Positions 41,282-52,900 of a stretch of 64,000 bases of DNA are shown here, piece after piece; position 1 is the first letter of the stretch, and the number at the start of each line of letters is the position of its first letter. This DNA is from Colias croceus. Its lineage: Eukaryota > Arthropoda > Insecta > Lepidoptera > Pieridae. Made by a program: the position numbers and the translations under genes. Below the pieces are notes generated by a model. It made no database searches and was not told where the DNA came from. It worked only from the letters and a program-made list of their open reading frames with translations. Location of the stretch: positions 3,856,501-3,920,500 of the forward strand of contig NC_059541.1 in NCBI RefSeq assembly GCF_905220415.1. The letters run 5' to 3'.

Positions 41282-41430
41282 CTAGGTCACATTAGATAAA
41301 ATGTATTTGTCACGCGGTAGTGTAGTTTTCTACTGGTTAAAAATTTTTCAAAATCGGTCAAGTTTTGTTTGAGGTCTAAGCCCAGACAAACATACCTACT
41401 ACAAAATATCCTTCTTTATAATATTAGTTT
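41282..41430 (-). mobile_element. Degraded Helitron-like fragment
   Basis: The segment begins ACTAG and ends CTTCTTTATAATATTAGT on the plus strand, the two ends expected of a minus-strand copy. The middle keeps AAAATCGGTCAAG but little else. It is old and weakly supported. Confidence 0.35.
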
Positions 41431-42483
41431 ATGCAAGAAAAACATTGCAGAATGCTCGCTGATCCTTTTGGTCGTGGTTGATGACCCTTAATATAGGGAT
41501 GTAGGGTGCGAGTTTGGTCTAAGTATTTTCGAAAATATATTCATAAAATTGTGTTTTTCTAGCGTAAAAATAAATTGTAAGTTTGTGTTTGCTTTGACTT
41601 TTTTAAGTCGCAAAGTTATAATACATAATGTACTTTAAATTATTTTTATAGTAAAAGATGTTACTACTTACATATACATAAGTATATTTTGATAGGCCTT
41701 TACTCATCGTTATTTCAGCCAACGTTTCTAATGAACAGACAAGAGAATAGAATTAATGTTATTTCTGTCTTACCTCGATTAAGAGAATATCAATCAAAAC
41801 CGTAGGAACAATGGAGTAATCAGAAATAATACAATTTTCGTCTTCATTATAACTCCATCGAGGTAAGACGGAATTACTCATGGCTCACTGCAAATGAAAG
41901 ATCACAATCGCTATCTAATATCGGGCTGATGATTCGGTTATTCTCCAGTAAAAACTCCATCTTATTTTTCCCTTAATACATATCGGCGACCGGCAATAAT
42001 GCGGTGTAACTTTTATGTGACTTGATAGAATTTTATGAGAAAGCAATAACTTAAAAATACAATAAAAATACTTCTGATCGGGCAACAAATATTAAGTGAA
42101 CATGACGGGTAAGTATTATTTATACTACTTATATGAAAGCCCGCGGCTGTTTTTACAAGTCGCGCCGTAAAAAGGACGATGAAAGTTATGAGGGCAGGGG
42201 AAACTCTCGTAAATAGCAAAAAGGGAGAATGGGGATAAAGGAATAATATATCAATACGAATCTTTAATATTCGCACGCCGGTACCATAAATCATAACGAA
42301 TGAGACCCGAACGTAAATCAAGTGGTTTTTGCGTATTTTCATAACACTTATTGGAGTCGAGTATGGCAGGTGATATTTGTGAATTTGAGGCCGTTGTAGT
42401 GATTAATTGTAAGTATCAATTAATTACATTCGAAAACATATTTGTAAATACGTCAGTAGTTTGTTATTATATTGTTTTTATAT
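41431..42483. other. Gene-free stretch
   Basis: An inverted pair GTCTTACCTCGAT (41767-41779) and its complement (41857-41869) suggests a decayed inverted-repeat element. An AT-poor patch lies at about 42110-42340. No gene recognised. Confidence 0.45.
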
Positions 42484-42543
42484 AAACATATTTCTGATGC
42501 TTATATAAAAGTAACTATTTATATAAGCATCAGAAATATGTTT
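42484..42543. repeat. Perfect 26-bp hairpin
   Basis: The left arm 42484-42509 (starting AAACATATTTCTGATGC) is the exact complement of the right arm 42518-42543, with an 8-base loop AGTAACTA. It could be a recent foldback, a minimal MITE or a small-RNA hairpin. Nothing in the sequence decides between them. Confidence 0.85.
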
Positions 42544-44245
42544 TATATGCAAAGTAATTAATTAAAAATGCATGTACATTTTAGTATCGTGTTAAATAAT
42601 AGGCAAACCCCTCGTCATAATTAATACCTCCTTGATAGCGTGTTGCAAACTATTGATAAAAAACAAAATGTAAACTATCACGTCACCCGTGTCCAAAGTT
42701 TAAATAGAATTTTATAAAATAACCTTGCTAAAAATTATTTTGTACAAAACTGAACGTGAGCAAAAGTTACCTGAAACTCTTCAAATTTCAAACTAGTAAC
42801 TTTAAGATTTTGGATGCCGTTATTACATAGAAAGTTGTTTAAACAATATGTTAATTAATGCCAAACCAAAGTATAGAATTTTTTTTAATTATTAATAATA
42901 TTTGTTTGTAATTAGAACAATATTAAGTAATATTATATCACCTCAGATTAACTGAAGTTCTGATTTAATATAAAACGTTTCAATTAGGTACTTCGTATTC
43001 TATTTAATACCAAGTTGAAACCAAGCATCCTACTTTAGCAGAATTAAGTTCTAAGCTCGTTCCTTAATTTAGTGGTTTTAATATAAGATTACTTATGCAA
43101 CTTCTGCATTTTCTACTAAACACTGCACCTGTTTAGCTCCAAGAATTTGTCTCACAAATTCGCTCAGTTCACGTGAGGAAATTTTAAATTAAGGTAATTT
43201 TGCAAAGCACTCGCCTTTATATGCTTTTTATGTTTTTCGCAATATGTGCTCTGTGTGGGTACTTTAAATTTTATATGGTCATAATAATATTATTTGAATT
43301 TAAATTTATGTATATTTTTTATGCTAATCGTTACCTATTAAAGTGTTCACATTTTACGTTGATTATAGAAATAAAATAATATCATGATACGACGTCATTT
43401 CTTATTTTACACAGTAGGTACTTACTTTTAAGTCATCAATAATAATCTGTTTTGTATTTATACAAATCTTTTAACATTATTACATTACTAATATTTTTCA
43501 CATAATAAATGATTAGCATTATTAACTTTCGTAATTATTATAAGACAGATTCAAGTTATGATTGATATAATATGTTCGAGAACATCATTTCATACAATTA
43601 AACAAAAGAATTCTTTTGTAGTTATCATAACTTCATAACAAGTTTATTTAGTGAGAGTTAATTTGATATTTATGAAATTTCCAAAGCATATTTCTGCTGA
43701 TGAATTGTTTATCTCCGGATCAAGGGTAATGGAAAAGCTTTTAACCGCTTCAACTTTTCAGACTATCTTTTGTTTACAGATCTCATTACGAAATACTAAT
43801 TTATCAACGTTCGCTTGTCAGCCTTCGCCCCAATGCCATTTCGATAACTCAAGTCGATTTCCCCAATAAATTCCCTTCAATCTCACCGAAGGTTCTGGAA
43901 TAGTCGACAAAGAATAAATTTCCACTTTGAATATTAGATAAGTTTTACAATAGCTACTGTTACAAACTCGAGTTTCAAATGTCATTATTCAAAATTCTGT
44001 CTTTGATAAGAAATTGAATAGATACCTACTTGGATTGTTTCTAACTTTAATTGTAGCATTCGGAATTGTAGTTGATAATTGAATATGTTACGAATAGCAA
44101 TAAAGTTTTGATTTACTTAGACGTATCTTTTATAAAACTTCGTAACTCGGTGTCGGAACTCGTGAACTCGGGCGACATAACAGAGGTGTATTCAGTAGGG
44201 TATTAATGTAAATTTATTAATACAAACGGCACGGTAAATCCTATA
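42544..44245. other. Gene-free AT-rich stretch
   Basis: No gene, RNA or repeat recognised. Confidence 0.5.
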
Positions 44246-44641
44246 CAGGGTGTCCCACTATCGGTATACTAAGCGCGAAGGAACTTGTAGACCTGTATAC
44301 TGTGATCACGTAAAAAATACTTAAACAACGAAATTACGCCAAAATTTTTTTGTCAAATTTTTCCTTAAAATTCATGTTTTCTTCTCTAGCTTCGCGCAGC
44401 CGGCATATAACGCTTTGCTAATGTGAGCATTTTGTCTATGAAAACATAATTTTAAACGATAGCTCACGTGCGAGTGGCAAAGTTGGGCGGGTTGCTTGTT
44501 AGGGGTGTACACAAAGAGTTTTAAGAATTCATCTATTTGAAAAAAAATGCATCTGGAATTTAATAAGTGTTTTTTACGTACTCAGCGTATGCAATACTAT
44601 AACCTTCATTGAGCTTAGAATACCGACGGTGGGACACCCTG
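44246..44641. mobile_element. 396-bp MITE with CAGGGTGTCCCAC ends
   Basis: The ends form an imperfect 31-bp inverted repeat starting CAGGGTGTCCCAC, with 27 of 31 positions matching. It is flanked by TA (or TATA) on both sides. There is no open frame of note. Size, inverted ends and TA flanks fit a non-autonomous DNA transposon of the Tc1/mariner type; the superfamily is inferred from the TA flank alone. Confidence 0.8.
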
Positions 44642-44865
44642 TATATTATATACCTACCTCATTATAATTATTACAAGTAGCAATGAGAAACATGCTGTCT
44701 CCCAATTTGGCAGGTTTAAAATTGTACCTACTCATAGATATAATGCTTGGTCAAGTATAAATAAATTAAACAATAACGTGATTATAATTTTGTCATTTAG
44801 TAATAATGGGTGTAACAATTTGTCTAATCTACCTATCCATCAATTAAAGCAAGATACAAGATTAA

Positions 44866-45040
44866 GGGCTGATTTTTCAATCCTTGGTTAAAACTTATTC
44901 ATCGAATAACGTATTAAACCACCATTTCAACAATGTATTGTAATTGTCTGTATTTGACAGATTACAGGTGACATCTTAATATGTTCGTGTAATACTTTAT
45001 TGGACAGATAAATTTTAACCAAGGATTGAAAAATCTACTC
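44866..45040. mobile_element. 175-bp MITE, copy 1 (GATTTTTCAATCCTTGG ends)
   Basis: The inverted ends contain GATTTTTCAATCCTTGG, and TAA lies on both sides (44863-44865 and 45041-45043). A 3-bp TAA/TTA duplication is usual for PIF/Harbinger-type elements. Copy 2 at 48961-49138 is similar along its length but in the opposite orientation. It is non-coding. Confidence 0.8.
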
Positions 45041-45394
45041 TAAGACACAAAATAGGTACTGTCTACTTATGAATGTACACAGGTAAAACATAAGTTAAGT
45101 TGCATATATTTTTTCATTTCATTTCTGACAACATTTATATACAATGAGTAATAGAGTCAACTCTCTGCATGAAACAACCTGGAGTAATTTAAAAAAGTAC
45201 AAAGCTTCAAACAAGTACATGTACGTTACTATGATGTTCAAATTTAGTTGAATATTCATCAGAACAGCAGTCAAAATGTCAGTAAATGCCAGCAAACAAA
45301 AGCCCTTTGTACGACATAGGTAACAAAACACTTTTGCACATGTGAAGTGAGCGTTAAATTTAATTTACGTCTGTGAGCAAAAATATGTAGTGTA

Positions 45395-45614
45395 TCTACA
45401 CTAATATTATAAAGAGGAAAACTTTGTTTGTTTGATTGTAATGAATAGGCTCATAAACTACTGGACCGACTTTGATGGGCACAGACAATCTTTAGACCCT
45501 GAGAAAGTACTGAGGAATAAAAAGTTTCTCAGGGTATAGGTATAGCCTATACCCTGAGAAACTTTTTATTGCGAAATATTATGTACCACGGGCGAAGCTG
45601 GGGCGGACCGCTAG
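45395..45614 (+). mobile_element. Mosaic short Helitron with internal perfect hairpin
   Basis: The left part (TCTACACTAATATTATAAAG, GAGGAAAACTTTG, CTCATAAACTACTGGACCG) belongs to the AAAGAGGAAAACTTTG family seen at 2385. The right part (TTATTGCGAAATAT, ACCACGGGCGAAGC, GGACCGCTAG before T) belongs to the type seen at 1843-1970. Between them lies a perfect hairpin at 45516-45570. It has TC...CTAG termini between A and T, so it behaves as one Helitron unit made from two families. Confidence 0.75.
45516..45570. repeat. Perfect 25-bp hairpin inside the mosaic Helitron
   Basis: The left arm 45516-45540 (AATAAAAAGTTTCTCAGGG...) is the exact complement of the right arm 45546-45570, with loop TATAG. 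A third partial copy of the arm (ACCCTGAGAAAGTA) lies just upstream near 45496. Confidence 0.9.
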
Positions 45615-46274
45615 TTATTTATATTTTTCGTAAAATTATTTGTCCATATGAATTCATAATAAATCAATTAATTCATGTTTTCGACTATATGATGTAGTTC
45701 CATTTGATGGTGTTATTACATGGTTAATAATTCTTTTGACGATCAACTTTTTCGCCCAAAGATATACTTGTAAGTGTCATAAACTCCCTGTAAAATCTGT
45801 TAGTTGCACTTTTATTGATAGAATGAATAAATATAAAACAATATTACTTAAAAATAAAGATTTTGCCACTAAAGCAGTCACTTCGACTTTAAATTTAAAA
45901 TATTTATTAATACTTTTAGTTTCAAGACTGCATTTAATCAATACGTTACACACAAAGATCTTTTCAATTCACATAGAAGAAGCGTTCAATAGCGAACTTG
46001 CTCTATGTTTTGATGCTAAAAGTCTCGTATTCAAATTCCCTACAATTCAAGAGAAATTCCGAAAAACGCCTGCACGACGACTATGAACTGCATACAAATT
46101 TTGATAAAACTTACACTCTGTCCATGTGTTGAATGGATTTTTTCGAAAAATCCAGTCAAAAGGAAAGGTTTCGGCGAAAACAGTATTTCCAACTCCAATA
46201 TTCTTTTCTGGCAAACGTTGGCTAAACAGTCTTGCAACTAGCATTTGTAACATCTAAGCATTATGTTAAGTTAT
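45615..46274. other. Gene-free stretch
   Basis: Short open frames on both strands near 45736-46250 have no recognisable domain, and I do not call them genes. Confidence 0.4.
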
Positions 46275-46457
46275 AATAAAAACTACTGGGCCTATCCGAA
46301 TAAAATTTTTATGGGACCAATTCGACACCATTCCTCATCAAACAAAAAAAATAATCACGTAAATCGGTTCAGAAACCTCGAAGTAATCGGTGTACATCCA
46401 TAAAAAAAAACATACCGGCCGAATTGATAACCTCCTCCTTTTTTTGAAGACGGTTAA
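46275..46457 (-). mobile_element. Dispersed lepidopteran repeat (ACATACCGG type)
   Basis: The minus strand reads TTAACCGTCTTCAAAAAAAG, then GAGGAGGTTATCAATTCGG, CCGGTATGTTTTT and GTAATCGATGT-like and AACCGATTT segments. I recognise this order as a common interspersed repeat of moths and butterflies, from memory. No inverted ends or target duplication are clear, so class and edges are approximate. Confidence 0.55.
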
Positions 46458-48960
46458 TAATAGTAGTTGTGTTCAAGTTTGTGTCCAACTAAATTAGGAT
46501 AACCTAAAATGTATAGAGAGGTACTCTTCTTCCTTTTTAAGTCTTGTAAATCTAACTATATATCATTTATATTAAAATGTATTACAATTATCAATTATTA
46601 TAGTAAAGTGGAGCCGAGAAGGCTAGGTTTTGAAACATAAACAATGTCTTATTTAGACATGACGCAGAAGATTGATTGATAAGTTACAGATGCAAATCAA
46701 TAAAAATGCGAAAACCTAAAGAAATTCCGTTACAGGAAAAAAGACACACAAAGTAAAAACTTCGCACTATTTATTACGAAAGTTTATTTTGTAAATGTCG
46801 AAACTTAAAAACAGTGTTATTGCCCTTTTCAAAGGGACGCGGACGCTCCTAGATCCCAGCGCCCCAGGAGATTGGAAACGCATCTCCAAATTGAAATGGA
46901 AAAGGCCAACACGAAAACGTAATAACTATAAGTTCTCGGGACTATGTCGCTGCCAAAAAGTTGGAAAATTGCGTACGAAAGTGCTATGAAATATTTAGAA
47001 AATGATGCAAAGAATTCATATTACTTTCATGTACGTTTTTACGTAAAACATTTCTAGTACAGTGATGTACATATTTTATAAAATACCTGCTCATATCTGG
47101 ATGATTTTTTGCCGTTGCTTTTTTTATTTTTAAATCATAAAATGCTTACGGATAAAACGAACAGAAAGTTTTAACTTCGGATCAAAAAATAAACAATTAT
47201 TTATGCTATAACAATATTCTGTGAACATTACGTAAATGTTACTATCAGTATTGCCAGACAATAATGGTTACCATTTCAATTTACAAGAACACAGAGAAAT
47301 ACAATAAAAATATAATTACAGAAACGGGGATTGCATTCTGTGGCGCCTGGCAATCATTGAGAAAAAATATGAAACAACGCGATGTTGCGCCAATTTTGTA
47401 GCAGGCATTACGTTGGCTACGTTAAAATGTGAAGATTGCATCGCCATTTCACATTTAATATAATTATCTTGCTACCGGTATATTTACAATTCTGCAATGT
47501 TGAAATTACCGTTCGTTTTTTATTTTAATTGCGAGTGCTGCGAGTTATAAATTTTCTATAATTGCACGACGTAATTTAGCATTTTGTCTCTGATTATACC
47601 GTAGACTGTAGTGGCTGAAATCTCACTTGTATAACACAAGGACAGTATTTTTTTCGAGTAGCCATATTTTGACTACAGAAAAGACAGAAATATAAAATAA
47701 GAGTAAAATATGAAAAATTGCTTAATTCGGAATTAAGTTAATACCTACTCATAATCGTCACGGGCATGTCTATGGCATAAATCGAATATCGATTATATTT
47801 TCAAATAATCTTCATTTGGAAGGGCGTTGCACTTACAAGACTTTCTAGCCTATAGTGTTCTTTTGTTTCATTTTGTCATTGGCCCGTCCCATGGTCGTAG
47901 TCGGTCTCGATATGAGCAAAAATCAATTTTGTCCGTTCGCGCCCCAATGCGTCTTTTGTGCGACATTGAAAGGTTATCGTTGTACGTTTTCACGGCTCAC
48001 TAGGGCGGCAGCTCGTCGAGGGGATGATTTCGTACTAACAAGCTTGGCCTGCTATTTCCGTGTCGCAATTGTTGTTTTATCCATTCATCGAGTTTTTTTA
48101 GTTGCAGTTTTTTTAGGATGCGAATATTGTGGTATGATTAAAGTCAACCGGGTTGTGCTTTGCGCTGCGTTCCCTGTTTCAGTTGCTGATTTTTAACAAG
48201 TTGTCTTTTTAAATTCTTCAAATTGCAATGTTTTTGATGAATGAAGTATAATAGGGAAAAAATCACTGATTCAGTATGCTCTAATTTAAATGATACATAT
48301 AAAAAAAATATGAAATAAGGCATTTATTTTTAAATCGCCAAGTCGAGTAAGCGAATAAAGTAATAAAACTTCATGTATATTATTCAAAAGCCAAATACCT
48401 ACTAATCATAGTTCATTATTTTTCAGTCAGCTATTCATCATTTATGAAAGAAAACTTTACCCCTTACCTTATAAAGTCAAATTAATAGGTACTCCGTAAA
48501 AGCTTTAATATTCAATAAAGTTTCGAAGATTAAATTTCTCAGAACCCCACATTTGATATAATGACGGCTGTTAGGAACTAATTCCTGACCTTTTTGTTAA
48601 GCTATGACACAAAGAGAAGTTATTCCCTCAGTGGACCCTTAAAGCCGTTTCAATGGTGCACATGTGCTCTATGACTTTTGAGAGTTATTGCCTCGCATTA
48701 TGACGTACGAGTGTGAATAGAATTGAGTAGTCGATAGTGTATATGAAGATATATATATCCTTTCTTTTGTGTAGGTAGTTCCCTGTTCCGTTCCTGATGA
48801 CAGGCTTTGTATGAGTATGTATTGAACTATATGTATGGATGTATATTATCGTCGTTCACGTACAATAATTACGTAAAAATGAACTCAGGGGGTCAGGGGT
48901 AATATTAATTTGAGTCTTACCTTTGCACGCTTTACAGAGGGACTGTTTACATCATTTTAA
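46458..48960. other. Gene-free stretch
   Basis: A CpG-containing patch at about 47830-48190 holds a 113-codon open frame on the plus strand (47855-48196), which is Cys/Val/Phe-rich and matches no family I know. It is not called. Nothing else recognised. Confidence 0.45.
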
Positions 48961-49138
48961 CGGCCGATTTTTCAATCCTTGGTTAAAATTTATCCGTCCA
49001 ATAAAGTATTACATGAACATTTTAAAATGTCACCTGTAAACTGTCAAATACGGACAATTAGAAAATTTTTTTTGAAATGGTAGTTTAATACGTTATTCGA
49101 TGAATAAGTTTTAACCAAGGATTGAAAAATCAGCCCAA
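48961..49138. mobile_element. 178-bp MITE, copy 2 (GATTTTTCAATCCTTGG ends)
   Basis: Inverted copy of the element at 44866-45040, with GATTTTTCAATCCTTGG ends and TAA at 48958-48960 and 49139-49141. It carries small indels and a T-rich expansion in the middle. Confidence 0.8.
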
Positions 49139-49757
49139 TAACGCAGTTAGAAGCGGTTGCTACAAACAGTTTTTGGAACTTGACACAAAAACCATTACAC
49201 ATAGTAAGTATGGAACTGCAAAACTAAATGAAATAACCCCTCCAGAATTTCACCTTCCTTCCCATTACATGACTATTACGCTCAACGTAAAGAGATTACT
49301 ACGAAGCAAATTGCATTTTTCGCGTCTGAATCACAGCGCCTACTTTGCCGGAAACCAGAAATGTTAATACGCAGTAAAAACTGGAATATGAGGATTGAGG
49401 ATTAACTTTAGTTTTAAATTTTAGCGAAATATTTAGATATTAAATCTATCTAAATAGGATGGATATGATGCGAGCGAATGTTGATGACTTGGATCCAATT
49501 TGTGATGAAAATACCTATGTTTATTTTTTATTTGAAAATTGTTTTAAACTAGCAACCCGTCCGAAATTCAACAGGATTGAACAATTAATTGATTATTTAT
49601 CATAGGTACATTATAGAGTAGAAATAAGCATCAACTATCAAACCCATAAAATCATACTTACGTATTTTTTTTTTTTTTACAAAATTTCTTAAGCATTGAC
49701 TACGCAGTTCAGCTAATAAATTACAATGCATTCTAAGTATACTTTACGTGTCTCAAA
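49139..49757. other. Gene-free stretch
   Basis: A short open frame (49122-49367) begins inside the MITE end and has no recognisable domain. Nothing else recognised. Confidence 0.45.
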
Positions 49758-49960
49758 TCTATACTAATATTATAAAGCTGAAGAGTTTGTTTGTTTGTTT
49801 GTTTGAACGCACTAATCTCGGGAACTACCTACTGGTCCGATTTGAAAAATTATTTCGGTGTTAGATAGCCCATTTATCGAGGAAGGTTATAGGCTATATA
49901 TCATCACGCTACGACCAACAGGAGTGGAGCCACGGGGGTGAAACCGCGCGGAGCAGCTAG
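49758..49960 (+). mobile_element. Short Helitron (GCTGAAGAGTTTG type)
   Basis: It starts TCTATACTAATATTATAAAG, contains GCTGAAGAGTTTG with an extended GTTT run, and ends GAGCAGCTAG before T after a GC-rich hairpin. Of the four copies of this family here it is one of the best preserved. Confidence 0.85.
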
Positions 49961-52900
49961 TCATAAATATTATGGAAAGTTTTAAGAATAACGTTCAGAA
50001 TACTGAAAGCTTCAATAGTATCCCGCTACGAATCTGACGAATGTAACAAGAAAGGCTATAATATCCTCACGAGTGAAACAAAACAAATTAAATCAAAGTT
50101 ATATTAAGACTTCATTTCTTACTGGGTTTCATAAGATGCTCTTTGAGAGAGCACATATTTTTCGTTGTTAAAATTAAATGTTAAGGAAGAAAAGTTGCAG
50201 AAATATTTTACGTTGTGAAGTGTTTTCACCTATTTTTCACTCGACGCGGTCGGGACTCGGGAAGATAGGTTGACAGGAAACAGTATCAATTTTTAGTAAT
50301 ATTTGTATACTTTTTAAATATCGCCATGTCACATTGGCGTTCGGATGGAATTGAAATGTGACACACATGTGTGAGGAAATGTTTATGATGTTATTTTAAG
50401 GGAAACCAGACTTACGTTACGGTATTTAATAGTCGTTAGAAAATTTAATCATGAATTTGTTATTATCCTTAAAATTACTTCATAGACTTCACAAAGGATT
50501 ATACCTACTTGCCTGATATACCTACTTACCTGATATACCTACTTTATTGACTGGATTTGTGCAAAAAAAAAAAAACATTTCTACATAGTTATTATAAGAG
50601 AAAAGGAGGTACACATACAGGCATCTCATCAGTCATCATCTTTAGTATCCCGGGTTAATCCGGTGCGGGGATTGTGACATTGTTATAAAAATTTGTAAAT
50701 TTATTTATTATCAAATTAATATTCTTAATCACATTTAAACTTCACGTGATAATCACATAACACTATAATTATTATATTAGGTATTCATGATATTATGAAT
50801 CGTGGATTAAATGGCTCAAATAAAATAAATCCAAAAGTAAGAAAATATTTATTATGTTGATTCGCTGCGGCTGCACTGCAGCTCACGCGTAAATCCGACG
50901 TATAAAATTTAAGTCCCTGAAATTCGAATAAAGGTCCATATCGCATAAACTTTGCCGCTTGAAAAATTTCCCATTTATCTTACTCAAGAGGTGTAATTTT
51001 AAACTGGGTTAGTGCTAGTTTAGAGTGAATAATAGTGTACTTTATATGACACGAAGGATTTTGGAAACTTACGTGAATATTGTCCGTACCTTGTCTAATG
51101 CAAAGCCGTTCGTAAGCCGACATTGTCCACCGCAAGGCGTTCATCCCCAGAGAAAGGACTCAGGATAAAATACAGCCCCTCGAAATGTTCCTGACAGGGG
51201 CCGCTACTTATTAAAGCAAACAATTGTTGTGCCCGTGCAGAATGAAATTCCTTCCTTGATTATATTGCATAGTTTTAAGAAATATTTTTATGTTATAAAC
51301 TCACCTGCACATTTCTTATTTCTTGTTGAATGTACTTACGACTAATAACAAAATATTATTTCTGCAAAATGTGTTCAGTTTGATAAAAATAAGTAGGTAG
51401 GTAACTAATATATTGATATTTTTTTTTAATTATTAGTCTAATATATTTACGAAGGTTGCTGTGAATATAATGCCACTCTTCGAAAAATTGAATTGTTGCT
51501 GTGAATAAACTAACACCATTAAATTTTTTTTTACCTATATTCTTTACCAATCAATATGCTACCAATTAAAATATTCATAATTTTTTTTAAGTATTGATTT
51601 ATGTAAGTATATTATTACTTTTCTTGCGAATTGCTTTTAAAAAATTATCCCGTGATTAACTCCATTTTGTTTTTAATTACACAATCCAAAATACAACATC
51701 AAACAAACAGCTATTGGGGTGTTGAACTCCACACGTTTTCAGGCAGTCGAACCTTTAAACTGCAATAAAAATAATCTTCTTTGTCCAGTCGTTTGTTTGA
51801 ACACACAGACGTACGAACAATAAAATCGCTCGTGCCACGTTATTTCAATCCGAAACTGAAGCTTCAATTTTATTCAGTTTTATTATAATTTTATATCTTC
51901 AGGAATAAAAATATTGAATGAATTTAATAATAAGACATAAGAAGAAAACGATTGTTATTCTTTCATTAGTATAAACTATAAAGTATCATTCATTTAAAAA
52001 ATAAAAATAAAAAAACAAAAATATTTTACGAATGAGCACGTACTCATGTTTATTTCTCATGAAGATGAAGCCAATATCATGTTTCCAAATATGTATAGTA
52101 GATATGGACCAATACTAACGAAGAATTCGGCGAAACTGAAATATAATACAGTGCTCTAACTTTTCTACTTAAACATTAAAAATAATTTAAAGTAAATAAA
52201 ACAAAATGAGGATGTAAATAAAATACTTATTTCTGTTAAATACGATTACAAAATTTAATTATGAAGTAAAGCTACTGTTAAAAGTAATTAAAACGACACT
52301 TGATAATTTTCTGTTTTCTATGTGGAGGAAGGAAGGTGGAATTCCTCCATTGAAAAAGGGAGGATCCTCGACCAGTCTACTCGACTGGCCGGCCGTTCAG
52401 GCCCCGATGGATGATGTCGGAAAGTTGCATATAATATGCTCTGTAGCGAAAACATTTCGCTTGCGCGATTCAGAGCCAGGTGTCGCTACATTCTGCACTG
52501 CTTTCTTTTTTAGTATAGTTAAGTATTTAGACATGCACCTCTGAAAATCAAAGCCTTTTAAACTGATGTAATGCTTAAAGAACTGCTTTAGCAAACTACT
52601 TCTATCTACCTCAATCTACCTACGTTGCTTCATAGGACATATGGACATCATTTTGCACCAAATGAGAAGGGATTTATTTACCCACTCACTCGCAGGCAGA
52701 ATTAAAAATGTGGAAAGATACATAAATTTTTATAAACATTTAAATGAACTGAAACATTTAAATGAGTAACAATTAATATAATTGAAACAATTTAGACACA
52801 GCTCGCCATACGGCAACTTTGAACAAAAATTGCGTCTATACTGTAACAGCATTCATGAAAATATTGAACGTAAATAATATATCTCAATGGCAACGTAACA

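Noticed and set aside
42013..42342. 109-codon minus-strand frame
   Set aside because: Hydrophobic by composition only and no family resemblance; it overlaps an AT-poor patch.
47855..48196. 113-codon open frame on the plus strand
   Set aside because: Composition follows the local CpG patch, there is no family resemblance, and similar chance frames occur elsewhere.
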